Below are positions 5,234 through 11,017 of a stretch of DNA of 11,090 bases, piece by piece; position 1 is the stretch's first letter, and every line of letters begins with the position of its first letter. The position numbers were made by a program, and so were the translations under genes. Origin of the DNA: an uncultured Hungatella sp. (GTDB lineage Bacteria; Bacillota; Clostridia; Lachnospirales; Lachnospiraceae); contig CAUEKH010000050.1 of NCBI GenBank assembly GCA_959018155.1, forward strand, positions 1 to 11,090, in the 5' to 3' direction. The notes under the pieces are model-generated. The model was given only the letters and a program-made list of their open reading frames with translations. It ran no database searches and was not told the DNA's origin.

Positions 5234-6613
5234 TCACCTTTCTTCTCTTCCCCCCTGTTCTTCCTTCCCTGGAAAGGTCACTTCCTTTGCCAGAAACAGA
5301 AGAGCCGCAATATTAGGAAGCGCCATCAGACCATTCCAGATATCCGACAGTTCCCACACCGTCTCCAGTTTTGCTATGCAGCCGGCGTACACGGCGGCCA
5401 GATAGAGGAGTGTATACACCTTCCCCCGCAGGATTCGCTGAACCGCGTACCATTTTCCCATCTCCTTTAAGCGCTCCGCCAGATATCCTGCTGCCTGGCG
5501 TCCAAGGTAATACCAGGCGATGATCGTGGCGAAGGCAAACAGCACCATGGCCAGCGACACCAGGTACTCCCCCAGGCTGCCCAGGCGTTTTGAAAAACAG
5601 TAAGCCGTCAGCGCCGCGCCGTCGTAGCCGCTGGAAGCCGCGTCAGGGCCCGTCATGCACAAAATGACAAGGGCCGTCATCGTACAGATTAAAATGGTAT
5701 CGAAAAACACCTCAAACATGGCCCACATGCCCTGGCGCTCCGGGGTCGTCTCCTCCGCCGCTCCGTGAAGTACCGCCATACTCCCAAGTCCCGCCTCATT
5801 GGAAAAAACGCCCCGCGCCATACCATACTGAAGACTTCTGCTGATTCCGTACCCGGCCGCCCCTGAAAGAGCCGCCCCCGGCCGCAGGGCATCTTTAAAG
5901 ATAGAAAGAAAGACAGCCGGCATCTCATCGTAGCACGACATAATGATAACCAAAGAAAAAAGGATATAAATGCCGGCTGAAACCGGGACTAAATGTTCCG
6001 ACACCGCCGCGATCCGGCTGATCCCGCCAAATACTACCGCCGCCACAGCTGCCGTCACCAGGACAGCCGCTATCTGTGGCTTCGCCCCGACAGAATATTC
6101 GAAGGTCTCGGCAATGGAATTGGACTGAACCATACTTCCCATACCAAGAGACACCATAATGCAGAGAAAGCTGTATACCAGGCCCAGCCACGGCATATGG
6201 AGGCCCCGTTCTATGTAAACCATGGGGCCGCAGATCCATTTTCCCGTCTTATCGCGGTAACGGTATCGAATTCCCAGCATGGTTTCCGCATATCCTGTCA
6301 TCATCCCGATGGCCGCCGAGATCCACATCCAGAAAATGGCTCCGGGACCTCCGGCCGTCAGTGCTGTAGCCACCCCGACGATATTGCCGGTCCCGATGGT
6401 GGCTGCTAACGCGGTACAGGCCGTCTGGAATTTCGACACCTCCCCCTCCTCTAAGCACTCCTCTTCCCGGATGCTCCCGATGGTCTGTCTCCACCAGTAC
6501 GGCAGGCGGCGAATCTGGAAAAATCCGGACTTCAGCGTAAAAAAGATTCCGGTCCCCAAAAACAGCAGGAGAAGCCACGGCCCCCAAACCAGTTCATGAA
6601 TCTGATGAATCAT
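5234..6613 (-). CDS. AGCS-family sodium:amino acid (alanine/glycine) symporter
   Basis: This 459-residue polytopic membrane protein imports small amino acids, typically alanine or glycine, with Na+ or H+. Family motifs are clear: ATIGTGNIVGVA at 71-82, GGPGAIFWMW at 88-97, GVFSNEAGLGS at 268-278, DTILICTMTALVIL at 305-318 and a C-terminal WNGLMALPN segment near 426-434. About ten hydrophobic segments span the length, normal for AGCS. I chose the ATG at 6613-6611 because GGGAGGTG lies just upstream. The frame extends 26 codons further to a TTG without a ribosome binding site, and that extension (MARHFSKPAYIFR...) is not family-like. It is a single-gene unit with its own terminator and is divergent from the phospholipase-like gene. 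No glycine riboswitch was recognised upstream. The exact substrate is not determined. Confidence 0.92.
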   Translation of the reverse strand: MIHQIHELVWGPWLLLLFLGTGIFFTLKSGFFQIRRLPYWWRQTIGSIREEECLEEGEVSKFQTACTALAATIGTGNIVGVATALTAGGPGAIFWMWISAAIGMMTGYAETMLGIRYRYRDKTGKWICGPMVYIERGLHMPWLGLVYSFLCIMVSLGMGSMVQSNSIAETFEYSVGAKPQIAAVLVTAAVAAVVFGGISRIAAVSEHLVPVSAGIYILFSLVIIMSCYDEMPAVFLSIFKDALRPGAALSGAAGYGISRSLQYGMARGVFSNEAGLGSMAVLHGAAEETTPERQGMWAMFEVFFDTILICTMTALVILCMTGPDAASSGYDGAALTAYCFSKRLGSLGEYLVSLAMVLFAFATIIAWYYLGRQAAGYLAERLKEMGKWYAVQRILRGKVYTLLYLAAVYAGCIAKLETVWELSDIWNGLMALPNIAALLFLAKEVTFPGKEEQGGREER

Positions 6614-6759
6614 ATGCACCTCCCAATCCCTCTCTCTAACATTATTCATTTCTCTGAAAATGTATGCGGGTTTCGAAAAATGACGTGCCAAAAGTCTCTG
6701 CAGATAAAATTTCAGGAATAAAATTTCCAGCCAATTTTTGTGCCTAAACGGGAAAGATA

Positions 6760-6768
6760 TGATATAAT
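6760..6768 (+). promoter_or_regulatory. Extended -10 promoter of the phospholipase-like gene
   Basis: TGATATAAT is a perfect extended -10 element. A TTGTGC at 6738-6743 could be a poorly spaced -35 (19 nt). Transcription would start near 6775, giving an 83-nt leader before the ATG. The same ATATGATATAATAG string occurs on the minus strand upstream of the YARHG gene. Confidence 0.65.
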
Positions 6769-6778
6769 AGATTCAGTG

Positions 6779-6828
6779 AAAAAGTGCGGCGGGCGGCACT
6801 TACCGACTGCAGTTTTGCCCGACTTTTT
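6779..6828 (+). promoter_or_regulatory. Leader with mutually exclusive hairpins (possible attenuator)
   Basis: Two alternative folds share bases. The first pairs AAGTGC (6782-6787) with GCACTT (6796-6801). The second pairs AAAAAGT (6779-6785) with ACTTTTT (6822-6828) and CGGGC (6790-6794) with GCCCG (6817-6821), putting a GC stem directly ahead of a T-run, as in an intrinsic terminator. No known riboswitch family was recognised. A regulatory role is inference. Confidence 0.4.
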
Positions 6829-6857
6829 AAAATCCAAATACAGCGAGGTGATTATCA

Positions 6858-7838
6858 ATGCCTGGTTTTACTACCCATTATCTTTTAGGTGTGAGAGCTT
6901 ACAATGACCTGCCGGGCAACCAGTTGAAGCGTATTATTTCCAAATACCGCTGGCTCTATCAGCTGGGGCTGCAGGGACCGGATATGTTCTTTTACAATAT
7001 CCCGATTCTGCGCCACCGCGATTACCGCAACGTAGGTTCCTACATGCACGAAAATCATATCAGTGATTTTTTCGTCTCATGCTTAAACCGACTGTCCGGC
7101 ATTGACTCCAAACAGCAGCGCGAACAGGCAATCTCTTATTTAAGTGGATATTTCTGCCATTATATAGCGGACTCTATCTGCCATCCATACGTGTACGGCC
7201 GGATTGAATACGATATCAAGAATTCGGGAAACTACTACCACGGGCTTCACGCAACCCTGGAAAATGACATTGACGCCCTTCTCTTAGAGAAGTACAAAAA
7301 GAAAAAACCGTCCCAGTTCAATCAGGCGGCTACTATCTGTTTAAATGGCCAGGAACTGCAGTTTATCTCCGGTTTCCTGTCAGCCTGCATCAATGAGGCG
7401 TATTATCCAATCAACTACCAGAATAACTTCCAGGTGACGCCGCGCATGGTTTCCCGCTCCATCATGGCGATGCGCATCGGCTGCCGCACACTGGCTGACC
7501 CGAGAAGCAGGAAGAAGAACAGCGTGGAGGTATTTGAAAATCTTTTCTTAAGAAATCCAATCGCCTCCCGGAAGCTGGTAACCGACATCCCGCCGGATCC
7601 GGTGAAAACCATGAATTTGAACCATGAGACCTGGTGTAACCCCTGGGATAAACGGCTTGCCTCCCAGGCTTCCTTCCCGGAACTGTTTCATCAGTCCATG
7701 AAAAAATGCAGCGATGTATTCTATCTCTTTAATGAAGAACTGATTTCCCCTGTCCCGCTTAAGGAACAGGATCACGGAAAACTAATCAAGGAACTGGGAA
7801 ATTACTCGTATCACAGCGGGCTGGCCGTGCCACAGTAG
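6858..7838 (+). CDS. Zinc-dependent phospholipase C-like protein
   Basis: This 326-residue protein resembles the Zn_dep_PLPC family (clostridial alpha-toxin and Bacillus PLC fold). The helical N-terminal half has candidate metal ligands in the family order: His7 (TTHYLLG), Asp42 (QGPDMFF), His64 and/or His67 (MHENHISD), His101 and Asp105 (FCHYIADSICHPY), His109, then His131 and Glu135 (LHATLENDID). The His-x3-Asp and His-x3-Glu spacings match the catalytic zinc sites of true enzymes. Unlike secreted PLCs it has no signal peptide and no conserved Trp at a mature N-terminus, and the C-terminal 140 residues do not look like a PLAT/C2 domain. It is therefore probably a cytoplasmic family member of unproven activity. 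The ribosome binding site is a moderate AGGTGAT 5 nt before the ATG. It has no evident terminator of its own, and the IS relic starts about 40 nt downstream. Confidence 0.8.
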   Translation: MPGFTTHYLLGVRAYNDLPGNQLKRIISKYRWLYQLGLQGPDMFFYNIPILRHRDYRNVGSYMHENHISDFFVSCLNRLSGIDSKQQREQAISYLSGYFCHYIADSICHPYVYGRIEYDIKNSGNYYHGLHATLENDIDALLLEKYKKKKPSQFNQAATICLNGQELQFISGFLSACINEAYYPINYQNNFQVTPRMVSRSIMAMRIGCRTLADPRSRKKNSVEVFENLFLRNPIASRKLVTDIPPDPVKTMNLNHETWCNPWDKRLASQASFPELFHQSMKKCSDVFYLFNEELISPVPLKEQDHGKLIKELGNYSYHSGLAVPQ

Positions 7839-7891
7839 GGGCTGACCGGCCATGAGATATTGTAGCAGATGATTCGTGAAATCACCAAAAG

Positions 7892-8089
7892 TCAGGACCC
7901 CCGGCTTAGCCGGTGGCTTGCACTGCCCCTATAAGGGGTTGTTACCTGCTTGCGCCCGGAAGGCGCACTGATAGTCTGTCTCCGGTATTGTCTCCGGTAT
8001 TGTCTCCGGTATTGTCTCCGGTATTTTGGTGCAAAAACTATGTGATACTTGCATTGCCATCTCGTATGAGTTAAACTATTATTGTCCAT
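7892..8089 (-). pseudogene. tnpA: Truncated IS200-type tnpA with in-frame 12-bp expansion
   Basis: The first 26 residues (MDNNSLTHTRWQCKYHIVFA, then PKYRRQ) match the N-terminus of clostridial IS200-type Y1 transposases. An intact protein is about 150 residues and continues with a segment containing the HUH pair. Here the YRRQ codons are repeated four times and then joined directly to right-end DNA, read as an unrelated 27-residue tail. The HUH motif and catalytic tyrosine are missing, so the product cannot be an active transposase. The start is the ATG at 8089-8087, with AGGAGG a few nt upstream. Confidence 0.85.
7977..8024. repeat. Four perfect tandem copies of a 12-bp unit (TGTCTCCGGTAT)
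   Basis: The copies are at 7977-7988, 7989-8000, 8001-8012 and 8013-8024 and are identical. On the minus strand they encode YRRQ four times within the tnpA relic. An intact IS200-type tnpA has one such unit, so this is a local expansion at or near the deletion junction. Confidence 0.95.
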
Positions 8090-8097
8090 TTTGGGAC

Positions 8098-8152
8098 CTC
8101 CTGTGCTTTTTATTTATGGTTTCGCAGACCTGCATTTATTTTAGCACAGGAG
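8098..8152 (-). promoter_or_regulatory. Long-range stem hiding the tnpA ribosome binding site
   Basis: On the minus strand CTCCTGTGCT (8152-8143) is perfectly complementary to AGCACAGGAG (8107-8098), which contains most of the AGGAGG ribosome binding site of tnpA. The loop is 35 nt. Sequestration of the start region in the mRNA leader is an established way IS200 limits its transposase, and the arrangement survives here although the gene is dead. Confidence 0.65.
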
Positions 8153-8178
8153 TTCATACTTATATCTAAAGAACTCTT

Positions 8179-8206
8179 CTCCCCCTGCATAGCAGGGGGA
8201 GATTTT
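8179..8206 (+). terminator. IS left-end hairpin, terminator-like on the + strand
   Basis: CTCCCCCTGC (8179-8188) pairs perfectly with GCAGGGGGAG (8192-8201) around ATA, followed by ATTTTT on the + strand. It is the left-end hairpin of the IS200 relic. As a terminator it would stop + strand transcripts, possibly including read-through from the phospholipase-like gene, before they reach the lipoprotein gene in antisense. Confidence 0.7.
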
Positions 8207-8215
8207 TACTGGGAC

Positions 8216-8276
8216 ACAATAAAACCCGGCAGACATGTGGTGACTCATATTATGAGCCTCATGCCTGCTGGGTTTT
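8216..8276 (-). terminator. Terminator of the lipoprotein gene
   Basis: On the minus strand AAAACCCAGCAG (8276-8265) pairs with CTGCCGGGTTTT (8232-8221) with one mismatch, followed by TTTTATTG. An inner palindrome CTCATATTATGAG (8244-8256) extends the hairpin. The outer arms also pair well on the + strand, so it may work both ways. It starts 133 nt after the present stop codon but overlaps the end of the extended frame. Confidence 0.7.
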
Positions 8277-8408
8277 CTGATATAAAATGTGAAATTTGCA
8301 TATCAATTTCTGCTGTTTTTTTACTGCACTGCCGGTTTGTGCGCCATTCTGTTCTGCATCACCGGCTTCTGCGCTGGTTTTTTCCGTGCCATCAGCTTTT
8401 ATGCCATT
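8262..8408 (-). pseudogene. Former C-terminal extension of the lipoprotein, now after a stop codon
   Basis: Past the TAG at 8411-8409 the same frame stays open for 49 codons, to a TGA at 8261-8259. Its first 31 codons continue the Ala/Gly/Glu/Asp/Thr/Asn composition of the tail (for example KADGTEKTSAEAGDAEQ), then come QQK and a hydrophobic stretch overlapping the terminator. The first 20 codons belong to the second copy of a 60-bp repeat. It is probably not translated now. Confidence 0.6.
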
Positions 8409-8465
8409 CTATTTCGCGCTGTTGGCTTCCGCACCGGTTTCTTCTGCACCATCAGCTTCTGCGCC
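8346..8465 (-). repeat. Degenerate 60-bp tandem repeat, two copies, in the lipoprotein tail
   Basis: Copy A (8465-8406) and copy B (8405-8346) align without gaps and share 41 of 60 bases on the minus strand. They encode GAEADGAEETGAEANSAK-stop-N and GIKADGTEKTSAEAGDAEQN. The TAG in copy A aligns with CAG (Gln) in copy B. A further partial copy starts at 8345 (GAQTG). Confidence 0.7.
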
Positions 8466-8996
8466 GTCGCCTTCCGCCGTCGTCTCCATAGCCGCTGCCC
8501 CTTCCTTCGGTACAATCGGTTCGTTGGAACCGGCCGGGATTGTCATATCAACCAGCCAGGTAGACTTATCTTCCATCATGCCATCCGGCATAACGATCAA
8601 CTCTAAAGTGGTCTTGTCAAAATAACCGCCGTAGCTTTTCTCCGTTGATGCTTCAATTGAGAAATCCTGAATAGAAGCCTCGTCGTTTAAAGTCCTTACC
8701 ACCGCATCCGCAAATACAACCGCGTCCTCCGGCGTCGTTCCTTCTTTCACCATGAGGGTCATGCTTAAAACGCCCTCCTGCTCGGCATTGTAATTGATGC
8801 TGACCGCCATCGGGTATTCCTCGTTATCCAGGAACGTCTCGTCTAAATCATCACCAATCTGTTTCCAGTCCAATTGAATATCATTTCTCGTCTCAAATAT
8901 CGGTTCTGCCGGTCCGCCTGATACGATATTGCTCTTCGTACAGCCAGCCAGAAGCAGTGCTGTCATTCCTAATATAATAAGTAAATGTTTCTTCAT
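8409..8996 (-). CDS. Secreted lipoprotein of unknown function with repetitive acidic tail
   Basis: I call the ATG at 8996-8994, giving 195 residues. An ATG eight codons further up (9020) has no ribosome binding site, lies only about 3 nt from the predicted transcription start, and its codons form the AGGAGG-type site used by the 8996 start. Residues 1-18 are a lipoprotein signal peptide (MKKHLLIILGMTALLLAG) and Cys19 of the LLAGC lipobox would be lipidated, anchoring the protein outside the membrane. The middle, about 20-160, is a compact alpha/beta domain (DWKQIGDDLDETFLDNEEYP, later TPEDAVVFADAVVRTLNDEA) that I do not recognise. From about 165 the chain is low-complexity Ala/Gly/Glu. The TAG stop seems to be a nonsense mutation within a tandem repeat. 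It is divergent from the BCCT gene. Lipoprotein status is secure; function is unknown. Confidence 0.85.
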   Translation of the reverse strand: MKKHLLIILGMTALLLAGCTKSNIVSGGPAEPIFETRNDIQLDWKQIGDDLDETFLDNEEYPMAVSINYNAEQEGVLSMTLMVKEGTTPEDAVVFADAVVRTLNDEASIQDFSIEASTEKSYGGYFDKTTLELIVMPDGMMEDKSTWLVDMTIPAGSNEPIVPKEGAAAMETTAEGDGAEADGAEETGAEANSAK

Positions 8997-9029
8997 AATT
9001 GCTTTTCTCCTCCTTTTCATGCCATATGT

Positions 9030-9035
9030 ATTATA
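9030..9035 (-). promoter_or_regulatory. -10 box of the lipoprotein gene
   Basis: The minus strand reads TATAAT, placing the start point near 9023 and a leader of about 27 nt before the ATG at 8996. No good -35 box is visible 17 nt upstream. The position supports the downstream start codon. Confidence 0.5.
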
Positions 9036-9099
9036 TAGGATACCGTTCCTTTTTTGTAGTGGTTTTGGAAAAAAGTCAGAAAATCTTCACAATTCTTTC

Positions 9100-9128
9100 T
9101 TGCATTTTCTGGATAACCATGGTATTAT
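9100..9128 (+). promoter_or_regulatory. Sigma-A-type promoter of the BCCT gene
   Basis: TTGCAT (9100-9105), a 17-nt spacer and TATTAT (9123-9128) form a good promoter, with a predicted start near 9135 and a leader of about 46 nt. Confidence 0.65.
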
Positions 9129-9180
9129 GTTCAATATCATTTAAAACAAATTATTTTTGAACGCACCAGGAGGTACATCT

Positions 9181-10725
9181 ATGGACCAGGAAGAAAAAAA
9201 ACTGTTAATAAAGAAGCTGGACTGGGTAACTACGATCGTCCCTTTCATCTGCATCGTGGTCCTCTGTCTCGTTTTCGTCCTCTATCCGAAGGAATCCGCT
9301 GACATGCTGTCATCGATCCGGTTCTTCCTTGGCAACGAATTTGGAAGCTACTATCTGCTGATCGGACTGGGGGTTTTCCTCTGCTCCTTATATATGGCAT
9401 TTTCCAGGTATGGAAAGATAAAGCTTGGCAACTTAGAGAAACCGCAGTACTCCAGTTTTAAATGGGGGACCATGATGTTTACCGCCGGTTTAGCGGCCGA
9501 TATTCTGTTCTATTCTCTCTGTGAGTGGATCTTGTACGCGGGAGAGCCTCATATTACCGACATGGGAACCATGCAGGACTGGGCTTCCACTTACCCGCTG
9601 TTCCACTGGGGGCCCATTCCCTGGAGTTTCTACGTGACGCTGGCCGTCGCGTTTGGCTTCATGCTCCATGTCAGGAAACGGACGAAGCAGAAGTACTCAG
9701 AAGCCTGCCGTCCCCTTCTCGGGAAACATGTGGATGGATTTGCAGGGAAACTCATTGACTTAATCGCGGTCTTTGCCCTGCTGGCAGGAACCGCTACCAC
9801 CTTTTCCTTAGCCACACCGCTGCTTTCCATGGCGATCAGCGAAGTGACCGGGCTTCCGGAATCCAACCTGCTGACCATCTCCATCCTGGTCATCATCTGT
9901 GTCGTCTACACCGTGACCGTTTATTTCGGCATGAAAGGGATCGCGAAGCTGGCGGCCTCCTGTACGTATCTCTTCTTCGGCCTGCTGCTCTACGTTTTAA
10001 TCGGCGGCGGGGAAGCCAGATATACCATTGAAACCGGGATTACCGCCATCGGCAATTTAGCGCAGAATTTTATCGGGCTGGCTACCTGGACGGATGCGCT
10101 GCGCACGTCCTCTTTCCCGCAGAACTGGACGATCTTCTACTGGGCTTACTGGATGGTCTGGTGCGTGGCAACGCCATTTTTCATCGGAACCATCAGCAAG
10201 GGAAGAACCATCCGCCAGACCGTGCTGGGCGGGTACTTCTTCGGGCTGGCCGGGACATTTACCTCCTTTATCATACTGGGCAATTACAGCCTGGCGCTCC
10301 AGACGAAGGGAAAGCTGGACATCATGGCCATTTACGCCTCTACCGGAGATTTATACCAGACAATCATGGCTATTTTAGAGACTCTCCCCCTGGCTAAAAT
10401 GGGGCTCGTGCTGCTGGCTGTGACCATGGTTGCCTTCTACGCCACCTCCTTCGACGCGCTGACCATGGTTGCCTCCTCCTACTCCTACAGGGAACTTCCG
10501 CCGGACAAGGAACCGGATAAGCATGTGAAGCTGTTCTGGGCCGTGCTCCTGATGCTGTTTCCGATCGCGCTCATTTTTTCGGAAAACTCCATGGCGAATT
10601 TGCAGACCGTGTCGATTATCGCCGCATTTCCCATCGGCGCCATCATCGTGCTAATCCTTTTCAGCTTCTTTAAAGATGCCAGAGCGTATTTAGAAGAAGA
10701 AAAAACCAGGACGACTAATCACTAA
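9181..10725 (+). CDS. BCCT-family (betaine/carnitine/choline-type) transporter
   Basis: This 514-residue protein has about 12 membrane segments, normal for the BCCT family of secondary transporters for quaternary ammonium compounds. The start is the ATG at 9181, with AGGAGGT 6 nt upstream; an in-frame TTG at 9157 lies before that site and is not credible. Family features are FHWGPIPWSFY (about 141-151), the Trp-rich substrate segment WTIFYWAYWMVW at 316-327 and the following ISKGRTIRQ (338-346). The Gly-rich segment of TM3, GMGIG in the Na+/betaine symporter BetP, is GLAAD at 103-107, with Asp at the last position. The terminal regions are short, without the long osmosensing tails of BetP, so this looks like a nutrient or antiporter-type member rather than an osmostress sensor. 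Its stop overlaps the convergent XRE gene. The substrate is unproven. Confidence 0.92.
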   Translation: MDQEEKKLLIKKLDWVTTIVPFICIVVLCLVFVLYPKESADMLSSIRFFLGNEFGSYYLLIGLGVFLCSLYMAFSRYGKIKLGNLEKPQYSSFKWGTMMFTAGLAADILFYSLCEWILYAGEPHITDMGTMQDWASTYPLFHWGPIPWSFYVTLAVAFGFMLHVRKRTKQKYSEACRPLLGKHVDGFAGKLIDLIAVFALLAGTATTFSLATPLLSMAISEVTGLPESNLLTISILVIICVVYTVTVYFGMKGIAKLAASCTYLFFGLLLYVLIGGGEARYTIETGITAIGNLAQNFIGLATWTDALRTSSFPQNWTIFYWAYWMVWCVATPFFIGTISKGRTIRQTVLGGYFFGLAGTFTSFIILGNYSLALQTKGKLDIMAIYASTGDLYQTIMAILETLPLAKMGLVLLAVTMVAFYATSFDALTMVASSYSYRELPPDKEPDKHVKLFWAVLLMLFPIALIFSENSMANLQTVSIIAAFPIGAIIVLILFSFFKDARAYLEEEKTRTTNH

Positions 10726-10734
10726 TCGTCCTGG
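10700..10734 (-). terminator. Terminator of the downstream XRE gene, inside both convergent coding ends
   Basis: CCAGGACGA (10706-10714) pairs perfectly with TCGTCCTGG (10726-10734) around an 11-nt loop holding both stop codons. On the minus strand the stem is followed by TTTTTTCTTC, so it ends the XRE transcript. On the + strand no T-run follows, so the BCCT message has no evident terminator here. Confidence 0.8.
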
Positions 10735-10961
10735 TCCAAATCATTAAACATATCAGAATCAAAGAATTCGCGGATGGTAATTCCAAGCCCATCTGCGATT
10801 TTCTGTATATTGCAGATTCCCGGATTCTTACTCTTTCCATTCATGATACTCTTAAATGTTGATGGAGGCATTCCTGCCTGATACGTGAGAGAATATCCCG
10901 TCAGACGTTTCTGTCTGCACAGCTGTTCAATCCTCTTACTGGTTGCTTCACAAATCGTCAC
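10722..10961 (-). CDS. XRE-family helix-turn-helix regulator
   Basis: This 79-residue single-domain DNA-binding protein starts with GTG at 10961-10959; GGAG lies 10 nt upstream. The XRE fold is visible: helix 1 at about 5-20 (EATSKRIEQLCRQKRLT), helix-turn-helix at 22-41 (GYSLTYQAGMPPSTFKSIMN), then NPGICNIQKIADGLGITIREFF at 46-67, a typical closing of Cro/CI-type domains. The tail DSDMFNDLDQDD is acidic. The gene converges on the BCCT gene: its TAG (10724-10722) overlaps the BCCT TAA, so the two transcripts share 3' ends. Three copies of ATTCGGTCG near its start suggest self-regulation. Whether it also controls the BCCT gene is unknown. Confidence 0.85.
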   Translation of the reverse strand: MTICEATSKRIEQLCRQKRLTGYSLTYQAGMPPSTFKSIMNGKSKNPGICNIQKIADGLGITIREFFDSDMFNDLDQDD

Positions 10962-11017
10962 GACCGAATCACTCCTTTTTTCTATAGTTTAAACGAAAAT
11001 TCGGTCGAATTCGGTCG
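10961..11017 (-). promoter_or_regulatory. Promoter/operator region of the XRE gene with three ATTCGGTCG motifs
   Basis: ATTCGGTCG lies on the + strand at 10999-11007 and 11009-11017, within a 10-bp tandem AATTCGGTCG (10998-11017). It lies on the minus strand at 10969-10961, directly before the coding sequence and touching the GTG codon. Between the outer copies are the palindrome GTTTAAAC (10987-10994), a TATAGA that may be the -10 (10987-10982) and the ribosome binding site. The layout fits an operator bound by the gene's own product. Confidence 0.5.

Larger units (their letters stand above)
6614..6857. other. Divergent control region between AGCS and phospholipase-like genes
   Basis: The region is 244 nt. 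The + strand half has a strong extended -10 promoter and a structured leader. For the minus-strand AGCS gene the best -35 candidate is TTGGCA (6691-6686), but no convincing -10 follows at 17 nt. Confidence 0.5.
7880..8212 (-). mobile_element. Internally deleted IS200/IS605-family element (MITE-like relic)
   Basis: On the minus strand the element keeps a left-end hairpin (8179-8201), a leader with a stem that covers the ribosome binding site, the first codons of an IS200-type tnpA and a right end with three short hairpins (7951-7967, 7926-7938, 7901-7913). The catalytic HUH histidines and the Tyr helix of TnpA are gone, so movement would need a transposase supplied elsewhere. IS200/IS605 elements have subterminal hairpins rather than terminal inverted repeats and make no target duplication, so the exact ends are estimates (about 10 nt either side). 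Confidence 0.8.
7839..8408. other. Region between phospholipase-like gene and lipoprotein gene
   Basis: This 570-nt stretch contains no intact gene. It holds an IS200-type relic (about 7880-8212), the lipoprotein terminator (8216-8276) and the apparent former 3' extension of the lipoprotein frame (8262-8408). The 40 nt directly after the phospholipase-like gene contain a 6-bp inverted repeat (7822-7827 with 7847-7852) but no T-run. Confidence 0.6.

Noticed and set aside
5031..5237. 68-codon minus-strand frame downstream of the AGCS gene
   Set aside because: It consists of terminator stems and the 42-nt repeat, with no ribosome binding site or protein-like pattern.
6614..6700. Glycine riboswitch upstream of the AGCS symporter
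   Set aside because: Such riboswitches occur upstream of related symporters, but no tandem aptamer consensus or sufficient length is present here.
7977..8024. CRISPR-like direct repeats
   Set aside because: The 12-bp units are contiguous without spacers and lie in frame within a tnpA relic. It is a tandem expansion.
8409..8411. TAG read through as pyrrolysine or another recoded residue in the lipoprotein
   Set aside because: No recoding genes are seen, TAG is also the normal stop of the XRE gene at 10722, and the repeat alignment explains it as CAG mutated to TAG.
8237..8625. Several + strand frames opposite the lipoprotein gene
   Set aside because: They are antisense to the repetitive tail. 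The Cys/Phe/Ser-rich composition reflects the reverse complement of Ala/Glu/Gly codons.
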